DNA of 64,000 nucleotides from an uncultured Bradyrhizobium sp. (GTDB taxonomy: Bacteria; Pseudomonadota; Alphaproteobacteria; Rhizobiales; Xanthobacteraceae): assembly GCF_947648125.1 (NCBI RefSeq), contig NZ_CANSMR010000001.1, forward strand, positions 496,001 through 560,000, written 5' to 3'. The notes under the pieces are model-generated. The model was not told the DNA's origin. It saw only the letters and a list, made by a program, of their open reading frames with translations, and made no database searches. Numbering within the stretch: position 1 is the stretch's first letter; each line of letters begins with the position of its first letter. Both the position numbers and the translations under genes were made by a program. Of the stretch, positions 9,634-19,061 are shown piece after piece.

Positions 9634-9731
9634 GTCGGCGGCTCTCCAAGTACACGTACCTCTCATACGTGGGAATTATGCCCACGTAAAGTGAATCTCG
9701 GTTTCGAGATGTGACGAGGCGGAGCGAAGGC

Positions 9732-10364
9732 ATGGTGAGAGTCAGCGCAACAGACAGACGTCTTCGGGCGATCGCAGCTCTCGTCGTCATGGCCGGCATC
9801 GGTTCGGCGCAGGCCGCTCGAACGTCTGACAAGTCGGATGCCAGCGGGGGTACGGTCTCGATTCCGATCGACACAAGGAGCCAGACGTCAGCGATGGAGG
9901 GCGTGGTCCGCCCCGTCCAGCTTCCCAAGGGCGCTTCTGCGGTCAGCGAGACCTACGGAGACTGGATCGTCAAATGCCTGCTCGATGGCGGTGCCAAGCT
10001 CTGCACCCTGGGACAGATACAGACCTCCAAGGAGACCAATCAGCAAATCTTTGCCATCGAGCTGATTCCGAGGGATGGAAAGGCCGAAGGCAACATCCTG
10101 ATGCCGTTCGGGCTGAAGTTCGACGCCGGGGCCGTCCTCAAGCTCGACGGCAAGGATCTGGAGCAGACCCGGTTCTCCACCTGCACGGCGCAAGGCTGTT
10201 TGCTACCGGTATCCTTTCCCACGGTTGTGACCGACACCATCAGCAAGGCCAAGACGCTCACCGTTGCCGCGCAGAACATCAGCAACGGGCAGGCCGTCGT
10301 GTTCAATGTCCCCCTCAACGGCTTCGCCGCTGCGCTGGAGCGCACCATTCAGCTTGGAGGCTGA
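9732..10364 (+). CDS. Invasion-associated locus B (IalB) family protein
   Basis: 210-residue exported protein from ATG 9732 (GGAG and AAGG lie just upstream; a GTG at 9711 is the alternative). A signal peptide ends near GSAQA. The mature protein has the IalB core: ETYGDWIVKC early, a second cysteine soon after (AKLCTLGQ), GLKFDAGAVLKLDG, and the paired cysteines of FSTCTAQGCLLP. IalB proteins are periplasmic or surface proteins common in Rhizobiales; outside Bartonella their role is not established. Confidence 0.85.
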   Translation: MVRVSATDRRLRAIAALVVMAGIGSAQAARTSDKSDASGGTVSIPIDTRSQTSAMEGVVRPVQLPKGASAVSETYGDWIVKCLLDGGAKLCTLGQIQTSKETNQQIFAIELIPRDGKAEGNILMPFGLKFDAGAVLKLDGKDLEQTRFSTCTAQGCLLPVSFPTVVTDTISKAKTLTVAAQNISNGQAVVFNVPLNGFAAALERTIQLGG

Positions 10365-10407
10365 GCGGCACGAGCGGGATCGGAATCAAACGACCTGCGG
10401 CGAGGTG

Positions 10408-13353
10408 TCAGAATCGCCAGCTGAAGCTGCCCTTGACGGCGTTGCTGCGGCTCTGGTCGGCGAACTGGCCGGTCCAGGAGATGCTGAGCGCGGCGTTGGC
10501 GGCGACGGCCAGGTCGAGACCGGCTTCGGCGACGAACGCGTCGCGGGCGATCGGCGCGCCGGCCAGCGCGAACGGCGCGCCGGATTGGAAGGCCAGCGCC
10601 GCCACCGGCGTGACATCGCCAAGCGCGTGCCGCCAGCCGAGCATCCCGCGCGCCGTCAGGGCCTGCGTCAACGCCGTAGCGCCGCGCAGGCCGAGCGTCG
10701 TGTAGGTGGTGTCGAGATTCGCAGATCCGGTCATCGCCGCAAGGCCGCGCTCGTTGATGCCGCCATCAACCCGCACGTAGGCAAGGTTCAGGAATGGCTC
10801 CAGCGCAGCGGCATTGAACCCGTAGGTGTAGCCGACCTCGCCGAACACCTGCGTCGTCTTCAGGGCGTCATCGCCGCGCTCGGTGTCCACGATGTTGACC
10901 GCGGTGACCTGTCGCGCGGTGCTGATGTCGTTCCACGAGAAGCTGGCGCCGCCGCGCAGGCCCCAGGCGCCGAGCTGGCCGCCGCCATAGATCGCGACAT
11001 GGTAGCTTTCACTCGAACCGGACGCCGCGATGTCGGGGGATTTGAAGGTGGACTGGCTGTAGCCGCCGGCGAGGCCGACGCGCCAGGTGCCGTTGAAGGT
11101 GACGTCGAGGCCGGAGATCACGCCGCCGAGCGAGTGATCGGTCCGCGCGGCGTTGCCGTCACCGTTGAGCGTTCCCTGGCTGCCCAGCGCCTGCGCCCAC
11201 ACCGAGTAGACCTGCGCCGGCCTCGACGCAGCGGCGGCCGGCGGCGCCTTGTAGAACGGTAGGGAGGCATAGGCGTTGCGCGGGGATTCGTCCGCATAGG
11301 ACAGCACATCGGCCCCCTGTGCCAACGGCGTGCCGTAGCCGAAGTCCTGCCGCAACCGGCCGACGACGGCGTCGCGCAGATATTGCGACTGCTCCGACAG
11401 CACGCCGGCGGCGTTGGCGTGGATCGAGGCGTTGCCGAGGCTGGTGAAGGCGGCGCGTGCCTGGGCTGCGCTGGCGCCCACCACCTGCTGCCACACCGGA
11501 TTGCTCGCCGTTGCCGTGTCCAGCGCGCCCGCCACTGCTTTCTCGTTGGCCGTCGAGGCGAGATCGGCGAAGTGGATCGCGCTGCGCGCGGTCGTCAAAT
11601 AGCCGTTGAAGGCATCGGCGCTCAGGGTGAAGGCGATGAACGGGAAGTCGGCGATCGCGACGGTCGGGGACGACACCGTCAGGCCGCCCTGGGTGGTGAG
11701 GATCGTATAGGTCTTGCCCGGCACGACCGGCGCTGACGTGGTATCGGTGTCGTGCGCGATCTCGAAGATCGAGCTTTTGATGTTCGCCGCGCCGCCGACC
11801 TCGATCAGATCGCTGGCGGTGCCGCTGAGCTCGACATGGTATGTTGACTGGGGCCCCATCGTGAGATTGCCGAGGATATGGAGGGTCCCGATCGAATTTC
11901 CCGGCGATATCGTGCCGCCATTGTCGTTGACGTTTGCGACCTTGCCGTTGCCTGACAGCGTGCCGCCTTTGTTGACATTGATGACCGACGAGGTTGTCAG
12001 CGAGCCGTTCACCTTTAGATTGCCGGCGTTGATGTTGGTCACGCCGGTGAACGTCTGGACCCCGGTCAAGTTCAGCGTGCCGGTGCCCTCTTTCACCAGT
12101 GATCCGCCGACTCCGCCACTGTCTCCGCCATCCTGCAACACGCCGGAGAACAGCGTGCTGCTGTTATTGTAACCGATCATCAGCGAATGGTTGCCCAGCG
12201 AAACCGTGCCTCCTCCCGCGAGCGCACCGAGTGCCATCCCGCCAGCGGTCAGTCCCGAGATGTCGATGTTGCCCGACGCGGTGTTGGTGATGGTCGCATT
12301 GCCCCCGCTTGAAAAGCCGGCGAAGAAGACCTTGCCGGCATTGTTCAGCGTCGCGCTGGCGGCCGAGCTGTTGTCGCTGAAACGCATGACCCCGGTGCTC
12401 GCATTGTCGATCGATGCGTTCCCGGCACCAGAGAAATTCGCGAAAGTCATATTTCCCGTGTTGGTGATTTTCGCCGCTGCCATCGACCCATACTCGCTAA
12501 AAGCGAGGAGCCCAGCGTTGTTGACGATCGCTTCTCCAAGCGACGACCTGTCTTTCAGGGCGATGATACCGGAGCCGGTGTTGGTAATGCTGGAGAAGAC
12601 AGCCGATGCAAGGTCTGCGAATTCGATCTGCCCCTGGTTGGTGATCGTCGCCCTGCTTGCCGTGCTGTTCTTTGTGAGCTTGATGGTCCCGGTCGTCTGA
12701 TTGTTCAGCCTGGTCTCTCCCAGGCTGGTATCCGTGACCATAGATCCGAAGTTATCAATGGTGACCGCCCCCTGAAGGGATCCCCCCAGAAATTGAAGCG
12801 AACCATAGTTGGAGATCTTGATTTGGTCGCTGAAGAACCGGGAGCCGGCAAGGACCTCCCTGACCAGAAGCGTCCCGTTGTTGGTGATCTGTGTCTGTCG
12901 ATCCGAATTTGATACGAGAGGAGCCGTCATCTGGCGAACATCGAGCAGCCCGCCCGGCCTGATCTCGATCTGATATTGGCCGCCAAAAAAATTGACACGA
13001 GTCTCCGTGACTTGACTATCGATATAAACGCGCGGGTTAGCGCCATTGTTCAGGAATCGCTTAAAATCTTCACGTTCGGTGGTATTCCAGTTTGCGGTCA
13101 CGGCCCAGTTGGCAGCTACTCCGTTATTCGGAGCGACCCAATCGAGACCTGCTCCTGCGGCCGCATCAGAAAGCGCGCCGCTCGCCAATGCGGCCAGCAA
13201 TGTGCCCGCGGCAAGACGTGCTGCCAGAACCCGGCGCGAGGCCGATGCCGACAAAAGGGAAACGAGCGAACGCCGGGCCGCCAGCCGAGGCCTGTGAAGA
13301 GTTGAGGCCCGGCTTTCGATCTGGACTGAATAAATGAACATGCTGCCCACCAC
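10408..13353 (-). CDS. Autotransporter with repeat-rich passenger and C-terminal beta-barrel
   Basis: 981 residues (ATG 13353; a second ATG at 13341 is also possible). The N-terminus is long and basic before its hydrophobic stretch (AARLAAGTLLAALASGALS), like the extended signal peptides of large autotransporters. The passenger is rich in Gly, Asn, Ser and Thr with repeated ITNTG and NNAG turns that predict a beta-helix, and holds a PATR-type repeat (TFTGVTNINAGNLKV). About 280 C-terminal residues form the barrel (YSVWAQALGSQG onward) and the protein ends in the outer-membrane signature WRF. It is probably displayed on the cell surface as an adhesin or similar. The upstream gene on the same strand is a regulator. 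Confidence 0.9.
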   Translation of the reverse strand: MVGSMFIYSVQIESRASTLHRPRLAARRSLVSLLSASASRRVLAARLAAGTLLAALASGALSDAAAGAGLDWVAPNNGVAANWAVTANWNTTEREDFKRFLNNGANPRVYIDSQVTETRVNFFGGQYQIEIRPGGLLDVRQMTAPLVSNSDRQTQITNNGTLLVREVLAGSRFFSDQIKISNYGSLQFLGGSLQGAVTIDNFGSMVTDTSLGETRLNNQTTGTIKLTKNSTASRATITNQGQIEFADLASAVFSSITNTGSGIIALKDRSSLGEAIVNNAGLLAFSEYGSMAAAKITNTGNMTFANFSGAGNASIDNASTGVMRFSDNSSAASATLNNAGKVFFAGFSSGGNATITNTASGNIDISGLTAGGMALGALAGGGTVSLGNHSLMIGYNNSSTLFSGVLQDGGDSGGVGGSLVKEGTGTLNLTGVQTFTGVTNINAGNLKVNGSLTTSSVINVNKGGTLSGNGKVANVNDNGGTISPGNSIGTLHILGNLTMGPQSTYHVELSGTASDLIEVGGAANIKSSIFEIAHDTDTTSAPVVPGKTYTILTTQGGLTVSSPTVAIADFPFIAFTLSADAFNGYLTTARSAIHFADLASTANEKAVAGALDTATASNPVWQQVVGASAAQARAAFTSLGNASIHANAAGVLSEQSQYLRDAVVGRLRQDFGYGTPLAQGADVLSYADESPRNAYASLPFYKAPPAAAASRPAQVYSVWAQALGSQGTLNGDGNAARTDHSLGGVISGLDVTFNGTWRVGLAGGYSQSTFKSPDIAASGSSESYHVAIYGGGQLGAWGLRGGASFSWNDISTARQVTAVNIVDTERGDDALKTTQVFGEVGYTYGFNAAALEPFLNLAYVRVDGGINERGLAAMTGSANLDTTYTTLGLRGATALTQALTARGMLGWRHALGDVTPVAALAFQSGAPFALAGAPIARDAFVAEAGLDLAVAANAALSISWTGQFADQSRSNAVKGSFSWRF

Positions 13354-13496
13354 TTTGCACGCTGACCGGCAAATTGAGCCGGAGTCGTCGTCTAGCAGGC
13401 AATTGTTTGGACACTATTTGAAGATCGCAGAGGCGAAGCCGGTTGTGGCTTCTGTGCCACGCGGCGTTGAGTCGAACGGCGCGTTATGCCGCCTTG

Positions 13497-15329
13497 TCAG
13501 GCTTCGGCCTTGTTCTTGCGTGCCCGCGCGTCGAGCGCCGAGCGTCGCCGGGGCGCGCTGCCAGTCACGCCCAAGCCGCGGCGGCCGAAGCCGATGCTTC
13601 TGAGAACAAAAGCGGGAACAGCGTGCTCGCCGTGCAGCCTCGTCACATGCGCGATCAGGCCGCGCATGACGTTGGCGCGTGCATGCTCCGACACGAGGTG
13701 ACGCGCCGACGTGAAGTAGACATATTCGATTGCAGCGGCAGCGCCGATTGGGCCAAGCGCTGCCAGTGCCTGCGCTGACGCCGCCGGCAATGTTCGATCC
13801 GGCGACGCCATCATCCAGCCGATCATCAAGGCGATTTCGGGTGGACAAGGCGAACCCATGTTGGTTGTGTCAACGGCAGCCGCGTCCAGCGCGGCGCGGT
13901 CGCCGGCAGCAAGCAGGGCGATGCACTTCAGGACTCTCATGTGGAGATGAAGTGCGGGGCCCAATTCGGCCATCTCGATGCCGCGATCAAAGAACCCGAC
14001 GGCTTCGTCGAAACGGCCGCGCGCATAGCGCAATTGCCCCATGATGGGCAAGGCGGCGGCAAAGTCCGCAGTTCGTGCGAAGGCGCGCTCGGCCAGGTCC
14101 TCCGCAAGGTCGAGATGACCCCGGTTGATGAAGTACAACAGCTTGGCCGCCGCCAGCATCAGCAGCGGGTTGGGCTCGACGGCGGGCAGGCATTCCAGCA
14201 CCGTGGCGTCGATCTCGCTTTCGATGCGGTAGCGTTCTTCCAGGCTCATCCCACCGAACGGACCGGTCAGGATGAGGCGCGCGAATAGATGCAGGCACCA
14301 TTGCAGGGCGATGTCTGCATTTTGAGGATCCTGCTCGCGCGCCTTTCCTAGTTGCTCGCCGCTTGCCAGCCACCCCGGATTTGACGTCGACAGCACGCTT
14401 GAAGCCTTGGGGAGGCGCATTTCAAGCGGTTCGTCCGCGGGGATGCCGAGACCGGTGGAAGCATCGACGAGCGCCTGCGACACGGCACCGATGACGCCAT
14501 TCGAAACCCTACTCGCCTCGGACGAGAACGATGCGGCGTCTGTGATATCGAGATGGAGACGGAACGCCTTGACAATGCGCTTTGACGGCATTTCTCGCAA
14601 GGTGGCCGCGCAATCAAGCTGCCCGTCGCCGGCGAGGAAGCTCATCTGAAGGAAATAACGCAGCTTGTCGGTGACGCCAGGGTTCGAGTTCTCGGCAATC
14701 ACGACCTTGTGGTTAATGCCAAGGCCGGTGGCGATCTTGTCGCGAAGCTGATCGACCAAAGACGATGCTTGCGCGCCGAAGGGATGCTGCTGCGGTCCGA
14801 AGGCCGGCCCGATCGCCAGGAATCCGTCGGTCGGCATCGCCGGAGACGGTGCGGCGATCCAGACGTAACCCTCGCCGTATTGCGTGGCGATATACATCGG
14901 CGATTTGGCGCTGTCGCCGAGCTTGGCCCGCAGCCTGTTGACCAGAAAGTCAACATTGCGATCGGATACGTCGGATTCCGAGGCGACCTCATCGAGTAGA
15001 TGGCCGCGGCGCATCAGGCGCTGCGGGTTACGGGTGAGCGCGAGCAGCAGGGCGCGTTCGTTTCTGGTAAACTGAACTACAACCCCGTTGCGGTGCCCGA
15101 AAAGGCAGGTTTCGTCAAGAATCAGGTCTCCAAAGCGGAGACCGTGTACTTTGCCCACTTCCCAGCCCCCCTGAAGCAAATCAAACCAATCGCCGACACA
15201 AATAGAAGTATGCCCTTGAACGGCTCTCCCGCAAGCCTCGCGTGTGGCCTCATTGCTGAGCAGACGAGGCGAACGCCCCGTGCGACAAATTAACCCTACG
15301 GGCAATTTTCCGCTTCGCGTTTGACCCAA
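13497..15329 (-). CDS. Winged-helix (OmpR/CadC-type) regulator with TPR-like C-terminal region
   Basis: Up to 610 residues. About residues 61-157 form an OmpR/PhoB-type DNA-binding domain (FGDLILDE, a recognition-helix region SDVSDRNVDFLVNRLRAKLG, and the wing YIATQYGEGYVWIA). No receiver domain precedes it. The remaining 450 residues are Ala/Leu-rich helices with TPR-like features (ALQWCLHLFARL, AEDLAERAFARTADFAAALP), as in HilA-like cytosolic regulators. The true start could be a GTG nearer the DNA-binding domain. It lies immediately upstream of the autotransporter on the same strand, with a 143-bp gap, and probably controls it; that is inference. Confidence 0.82.
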   Translation of the reverse strand: MGQTRSGKLPVGLICRTGRSPRLLSNEATREACGRAVQGHTSICVGDWFDLLQGGWEVGKVHGLRFGDLILDETCLFGHRNGVVVQFTRNERALLLALTRNPQRLMRRGHLLDEVASESDVSDRNVDFLVNRLRAKLGDSAKSPMYIATQYGEGYVWIAAPSPAMPTDGFLAIGPAFGPQQHPFGAQASSLVDQLRDKIATGLGINHKVVIAENSNPGVTDKLRYFLQMSFLAGDGQLDCAATLREMPSKRIVKAFRLHLDITDAASFSSEASRVSNGVIGAVSQALVDASTGLGIPADEPLEMRLPKASSVLSTSNPGWLASGEQLGKAREQDPQNADIALQWCLHLFARLILTGPFGGMSLEERYRIESEIDATVLECLPAVEPNPLLMLAAAKLLYFINRGHLDLAEDLAERAFARTADFAAALPIMGQLRYARGRFDEAVGFFDRGIEMAELGPALHLHMRVLKCIALLAAGDRAALDAAAVDTTNMGSPCPPEIALMIGWMMASPDRTLPAASAQALAALGPIGAAAAIEYVYFTSARHLVSEHARANVMRGLIAHVTRLHGEHAVPAFVLRSIGFGRRGLGVTGSAPRRRSALDARARKNKAEA

Positions 15330-15560
15330 CTCAGATGTTCAATGCACCCGTCTCACCCGATCGAGGGGCGAATCGCGATCGTCACGAACGCGGTGTGAGA
15401 TGCGGTTGACGCCGATTGCGCAACTGACGGGTGCGCATGGGGCGGACGGTGAAGTCGTGTGGTCCTGACGCCCTAGCGGTAGGTGTCCTCTCGCAAAACG
15501 CGCAAGTGTTTTTGCGAAAGCGGTGACAAGCAAGCCAAGTCTCGCCGGGGAGAGCACGAA
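15330..15560. other. Intergenic stretch with no supportable gene
   Basis: No frame here has a ribosome site or protein-like composition. A short inverted segment (TCGCAAAAACGCGCAAGTG with GTTTTTGCGAAAG, about 15491-15520) can form a hairpin. The stretch merges into the repeat elements that follow and looks like repeat-rich spacer DNA. Confidence 0.5.
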
Positions 15561-15577
15561 ATAAGCCGTAACCCATC

Positions 15578-15680
15578 GCGCAGGGAAAGCCGGAGTGTTT
15601 TCCGGTTACACCTGTGGTCCTACCCGGTGCTTTTGTTGCACCGGACCCATGGGTGCGATCGGCACCCGGCTTTCCCTGCG
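15578..15680. repeat. Inverted-repeat intergenic element
   Basis: CGCAGGGAAAGCCGG at 15578-15592 is perfectly complementary to CCGGCTTTCCCTGCG at 15666-15680. The enclosed 73 bp contain further small inversions (CCGGTGCTTTTGTTGCACCGG). The long structured element with no reading frame is typical of dispersed Bradyrhizobium-type intergenic repeats; copy number cannot be judged from one window. Confidence 0.7.
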
Positions 15681-15785
15681 CCCTCTGCCAAGTGAGACGG
15701 CCGAGCGTGAGGCGAGACTCGGACGAATTGCGTCGCGAGAATGCGAACGTGCAGCTGTTTGAAAATTGAAGCGGACCAACCCCAG

Positions 15786-15919
15786 CGTCGTCCCGGGCAA
15801 GCGAAGCGCGACCCGGGACCCATGACCACAGGGTTGAGTTGTTGAACGGGCTGTGGCCCCAACGTCGCGCAACGATCACCTTCGGTGGTTATGGGTCCCT
15901 GCTTTCGCAGGGACGACGA
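15786..15919. repeat. Long inverted-repeat intergenic element ending in CGTCGTCCC arms
   Basis: The left end reads CGTCGTCCCGGGCAAGCGAA and the right end is its near complement (GGGTCCCTGCTTTCGCAGGGACGACG). An inner pair, GACCCATGACCACAGGG and GGTGGTTATGGGTC, extends the stem. The element differs in sequence from the 5604 and 9417 family and from 15578-15680. It lies 18 bp beyond the stop of the GAF protein and could act as its terminator. Confidence 0.75.
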
Positions 15920-15937
15920 ATGTAGGCGAGCCAACAA

Positions 15938-16885
15938 TCACAAATACCAGGCAAGCACCGCCTTGAGCCGGGCGTTCTCGATCACCGGCAGCGCGACCAC
16001 CTGGTTCATGCCGGAGCTGCGCGCCGATGCAGCCGCGATCGATTCATCCTGCTTCAGGTGTTCGGTGAGCGCGGGCATGCCGGTGGCCCATGCGCCGCCG
16101 ATGCTGCCTTCACCGCGGTTGATCGTCTTTGCTGCATGGAGCGCAGCAAGATCGGACTGCTCGCTGCAATCGCCGGAGTGGAACACCAGCGCCGACCGCT
16201 CTTCGTTCGGCACCCAGATCTCGAACCGGCGTGCGATCGGCGTCGCCTGGGCGGATAGGAATGTCACCACCCAGGTCTGGTCGCCGGTGGTGTAAGGGAT
16301 GCCGACACCGCAATTGATGCCGATCTCGGATGCGTCCTCCCAGCGCAGGAATCCCTTGGAATTGTGCAGATCCTTGATGATCAGCGGCATGCCGGCCTTC
16401 CAGGTCCGGCCGGGCAGGCCGAAGCCGCGCGGGAATTTGGTGTGGCGCGAGTTGAACTCGAACATGTCGGCCGTGCCGTAGTAGCCGTCGACCAGCGCCA
16501 TCTCGTGGGATTTCTCGGGATCGTTGTGCCAGAGCTCGATCGCGCCGACATGCTTCCTGTCGTCACCGCAGAGCAGCACTATGACCGCCATCAGGAATTC
16601 GCCGGCGAACACCGGAAGCGCGACGGCGCAGGTCAGGCCGGCCTCGCGCGCCTCGTCGGTTCGCTTGAAATAGGAGTTGGCGAATTCGGTCAGGATGACC
16701 GGATGGCCGCTCGCCCAGGCCTTGCCGGGCAGGCCCTCGTCGTAGGCGAACAGCGCGTGCTCGCTGACCGCCTGGAATTCCGCGAACTCGGAGCTGTGCA
16801 GGCTGCCACCGAATTCCAGCCGCGCCCGCGTTTGATCGGGCACCCACAGTTCAACAACGCGAATGAAGGTTTTCATCACACGCAC
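15938..16885 (-). CDS. Tandem GAF-domain protein
   Basis: 315 residues consisting almost wholly of two related sensor domains. Repeats of the pattern ARxxELWVPxE, GLPGKAW/GLPGRTW/GSIGGAW and CAVALPVF/NCGVGIPY/NQVVALPV show two complete GAF-like folds and a partial third. No kinase, cyclase or DNA-binding part is attached, so it would work as a stand-alone small-molecule or redox sensor, or as a partner of another protein. The start ATG 16885 is followed by a second Met at codon 4. No operon partner is close. Confidence 0.75.
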   Translation of the reverse strand: MRVMKTFIRVVELWVPDQTRARLEFGGSLHSSEFAEFQAVSEHALFAYDEGLPGKAWASGHPVILTEFANSYFKRTDEAREAGLTCAVALPVFAGEFLMAVIVLLCGDDRKHVGAIELWHNDPEKSHEMALVDGYYGTADMFEFNSRHTKFPRGFGLPGRTWKAGMPLIIKDLHNSKGFLRWEDASEIGINCGVGIPYTTGDQTWVVTFLSAQATPIARRFEIWVPNEERSALVFHSGDCSEQSDLAALHAAKTINRGEGSIGGAWATGMPALTEHLKQDESIAAASARSSGMNQVVALPVIENARLKAVLAWYL

Positions 16886-16988
16886 CTGCCGTCTCGCCGA
16901 CGGCTAGCATCGGCGATGTCACGGCAAAATGTGCGCTCAAATAGCGGGCAAGCGACGCCCAAAGTTGATGCGAAGGCGCGATTTCGCC

Positions 16989-17783
16989 TCAGTCCCGATA
17001 CGAGGGATCGGCGCGATCGAGCTTGCGCAGCAGCGCCGGCCAGGCGAGCTCGCCGTTGCGCGCGGCGCGGCCGGCTTTGGGCAGCATCCGCTCATAGGTG
17101 TCTTCGAGGATGTTCTGCGGCGGATAGACCAGCTTGGTGTTGCAGGACAGCGCCATCACCTGGGTCTGGCAGGCGCGCTCGAGGCGGAACAGCACGTTGA
17201 AGGCAGCGGGCACGGTGCGGCCGACGACCAGGAGGCCATGGTTGCGCAGGATCATCGCCTCGTTGTCGCCGAGGTCGCGCACCAGGCGTTCGCGCTCGTC
17301 GACATTGTCGGCGATGCCTTCGAAGTCGTGATAGGCGATGTGCAGGAACCGCATCGAGGTCTGCGCCAGCGGCAGCAGGCCGCATTCCATCGCCGACACC
17401 GCCATGCCGGCGGGGGTGTGGGTGTGCGCGACGCAGTCCATGTCGTGCTTGGCCATGTGGATGGCGCTGTGAATGACGAAGCCCGCGACGTTGACGTCAT
17501 AGTCTGTCGCGTTGAGCAGCGTGTTGCCCTCGACGTCGACCTTGATCAGGCTGGAGGCGTCGATCTCCTCATACAGCATGCCGTAGGCATTGATCAGGAA
17601 CTGGTCGGTGGTGCCGGGCACGCGGCAGGAGATGTGGTTCGCGATCATCTCCGTCATGCCGTACATCGCCGTGAGACGATAGCAGGCGGCGAGATCGACA
17701 CGGGCCTGCCACTCCTCCGCGCTCACCTGCTCGCGAACGGATTTCACGACCTTGATCGCGGGCGAGCTGACGGGGGGATTCAT
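16989..17783 (-). CDS. Class II aldolase/adducin-family protein
   Basis: 264 residues from ATG 17783, chosen because AAGGAGAG lies 6 nt upstream; a longer frame to 17855 lacks such a site. The fold signature is present: MTEMIANHISCRVPGTTDQFLIN, the metal-binding region HTHTPAGMAVSAM, and NHGLLVVGRTVPAAF. Family members split or epimerise sugar phosphates or act on related hydroxy acids using zinc. Without a kinase or isomerase neighbour the substrate is unknown. It is divergent from the GST-like gene. Confidence 0.88.
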   Translation of the reverse strand: MNPPVSSPAIKVVKSVREQVSAEEWQARVDLAACYRLTAMYGMTEMIANHISCRVPGTTDQFLINAYGMLYEEIDASSLIKVDVEGNTLLNATDYDVNVAGFVIHSAIHMAKHDMDCVAHTHTPAGMAVSAMECGLLPLAQTSMRFLHIAYHDFEGIADNVDERERLVRDLGDNEAMILRNHGLLVVGRTVPAAFNVLFRLERACQTQVMALSCNTKLVYPPQNILEDTYERMLPKAGRAARNGELAWPALLRKLDRADPSYRD

Positions 17784-18011
17784 GGCGTTCTCTCCTTGAG
17801 GATGTCTGCGAGGCCGGGGCCCGATTGTTGGCGCGGACCATAGCAGAATCCGCACGGCGGCAAGCGGCGGCGCGTCTGCTTATTTGCAGGTCTGGCGGGC
17901 AAAAACCGAATGCGGCATTGGCGCGCCGCGCCTTCGATGCCAGGATGCGGAAAAACAGCCGAGGCAAACCAAAATGAGCGATCGCAAGAATACGTTTTCG
18001 GAGGCGTCGTC

Positions 18012-19022
18012 ATGACGGAGGGCCGCTATCGCCTGATCGGTTCGACCGCGTCGCCCTATGCGATCAAGCTGCGCGCGCTGATGCGCTACCGGCGCATCCC
18101 GCACGACTGGGTGATTATGACCAAGGCGTTGCGCGCGGCGACCGCGCATCTGAAGCCGATGCTGATCCCGGTGCTGCAATATCCCGACGGCAGCTATCGC
18201 GGCGAGACCACGACGCTGGCTTATGATCTGGAAGCGCGTCACCGGGGACGCTCGGTGATCCCGCAAGATAAAGCCGTAGCATTCGTCTGCGATCTGCTCG
18301 AGGACCTCGCCGATGAATGGGCGGTGAAGCCGCTGTTTCTGTATCGCTGGTGGGACCCGGATGATCAGGCCTACGTCTCGCGCTGGGCGGGCGAGGAATG
18401 GTCGACGTCGGAGGCCGCGGCCGGCAGCCGCGCGGAGATCGAGGAGTTCCGGCAGCGGCAGATTTCGCGGATGGTCATTCTCGGCGCGACCGAGGAGAAC
18501 AGGCCGCTGTTGGAGGAGAGCTATCGGCGGACCCTTGCAGCGTTCGAGCCGCATGTCGGCATGACGAATTATCTGTTCGGCAGCCGGCCGTCGCTGGCGG
18601 ATTTCGCCTGGTTCGGCCAGCTCAGCGAGATGGCAACCGACCCGACGCCGATGCGGATCATGCGCGAGCGTGCGCCGTTCACCGATCATTGGGTGCGGCG
18701 GCTCGACGATGCCTCCGGTGTCGAGGGCAACTGGTATCCGCGCGAGCAGGCGCTTGGCGGGTTTGCCGAAGCGCTGCTGCGGATCGCGGGCGAGCTCTAT
18801 CTGCCGTTCCTTGCTGCCAATGCGGATGCATTCGCGAAAGGCCTGGAGCGGCTCGAGATCAATGTCTGGGGACTGCCTTACGCGCTGGCGCCGTTCAAAT
18901 ATCAGGTCAAGTGCCTGCAGCAGCTGCGCGCGAAATTTGCCGCACTCGATGCCGGAGATCGCGCGGCGTTGATGCCCATGCTGGAACGCACGGGATGCTG
19001 GGCGATCCTGGATGGAGGCTGA
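18012..19022 (+). CDS. Glutathione S-transferase-like protein
   Basis: 336 residues from ATG 18012, with GGAG about 9 nt upstream. The N-terminal 80 residues form a thioredoxin-like GST domain (RLIGSTASPYAIKLRALMRYRRI, with the cis-Pro region LKPMLIPVLQYPDG and the glutathione gamma-Glu site GETTTLAYDLE). A long helical domain follows, containing the GST-C pattern FGSRPSLADFAWFGQL. It is about 100 residues longer than a standard GST. The active-site position has Ser-Pro rather than Cys, consistent with transferase rather than glutaredoxin chemistry. It may act with the neighbouring DsbA-fold isomerase on aromatic or CoA-linked substrates; that is inference. Confidence 0.85.
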   Translation: MTEGRYRLIGSTASPYAIKLRALMRYRRIPHDWVIMTKALRAATAHLKPMLIPVLQYPDGSYRGETTTLAYDLEARHRGRSVIPQDKAVAFVCDLLEDLADEWAVKPLFLYRWWDPDDQAYVSRWAGEEWSTSEAAAGSRAEIEEFRQRQISRMVILGATEENRPLLEESYRRTLAAFEPHVGMTNYLFGSRPSLADFAWFGQLSEMATDPTPMRIMRERAPFTDHWVRRLDDASGVEGNWYPREQALGGFAEALLRIAGELYLPFLAANADAFAKGLERLEINVWGLPYALAPFKYQVKCLQQLRAKFAALDAGDRAALMPMLERTGCWAILDGG

Positions 19023-19061
19023 TCAATCAGGGATGCCAATCAGGTTCAAATCGGCGTGAGC

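Noticed and set aside
9554-9928. 124-codon minus-strand open frame
   Set aside because: Overlaps the start of the IalB gene and uses a different frame from the better supported 42-residue membrane protein.
10264-11262. 332-codon plus-strand open frame
   Set aside because: Antisense to the autotransporter beta-barrel and partly inside the IalB gene in another frame; Arg/Ala-rich shadow.
15382-15879. 165-codon minus-strand open frame
   Set aside because: Runs through the inverted-repeat elements; composition follows the repeats and there is no start signal.
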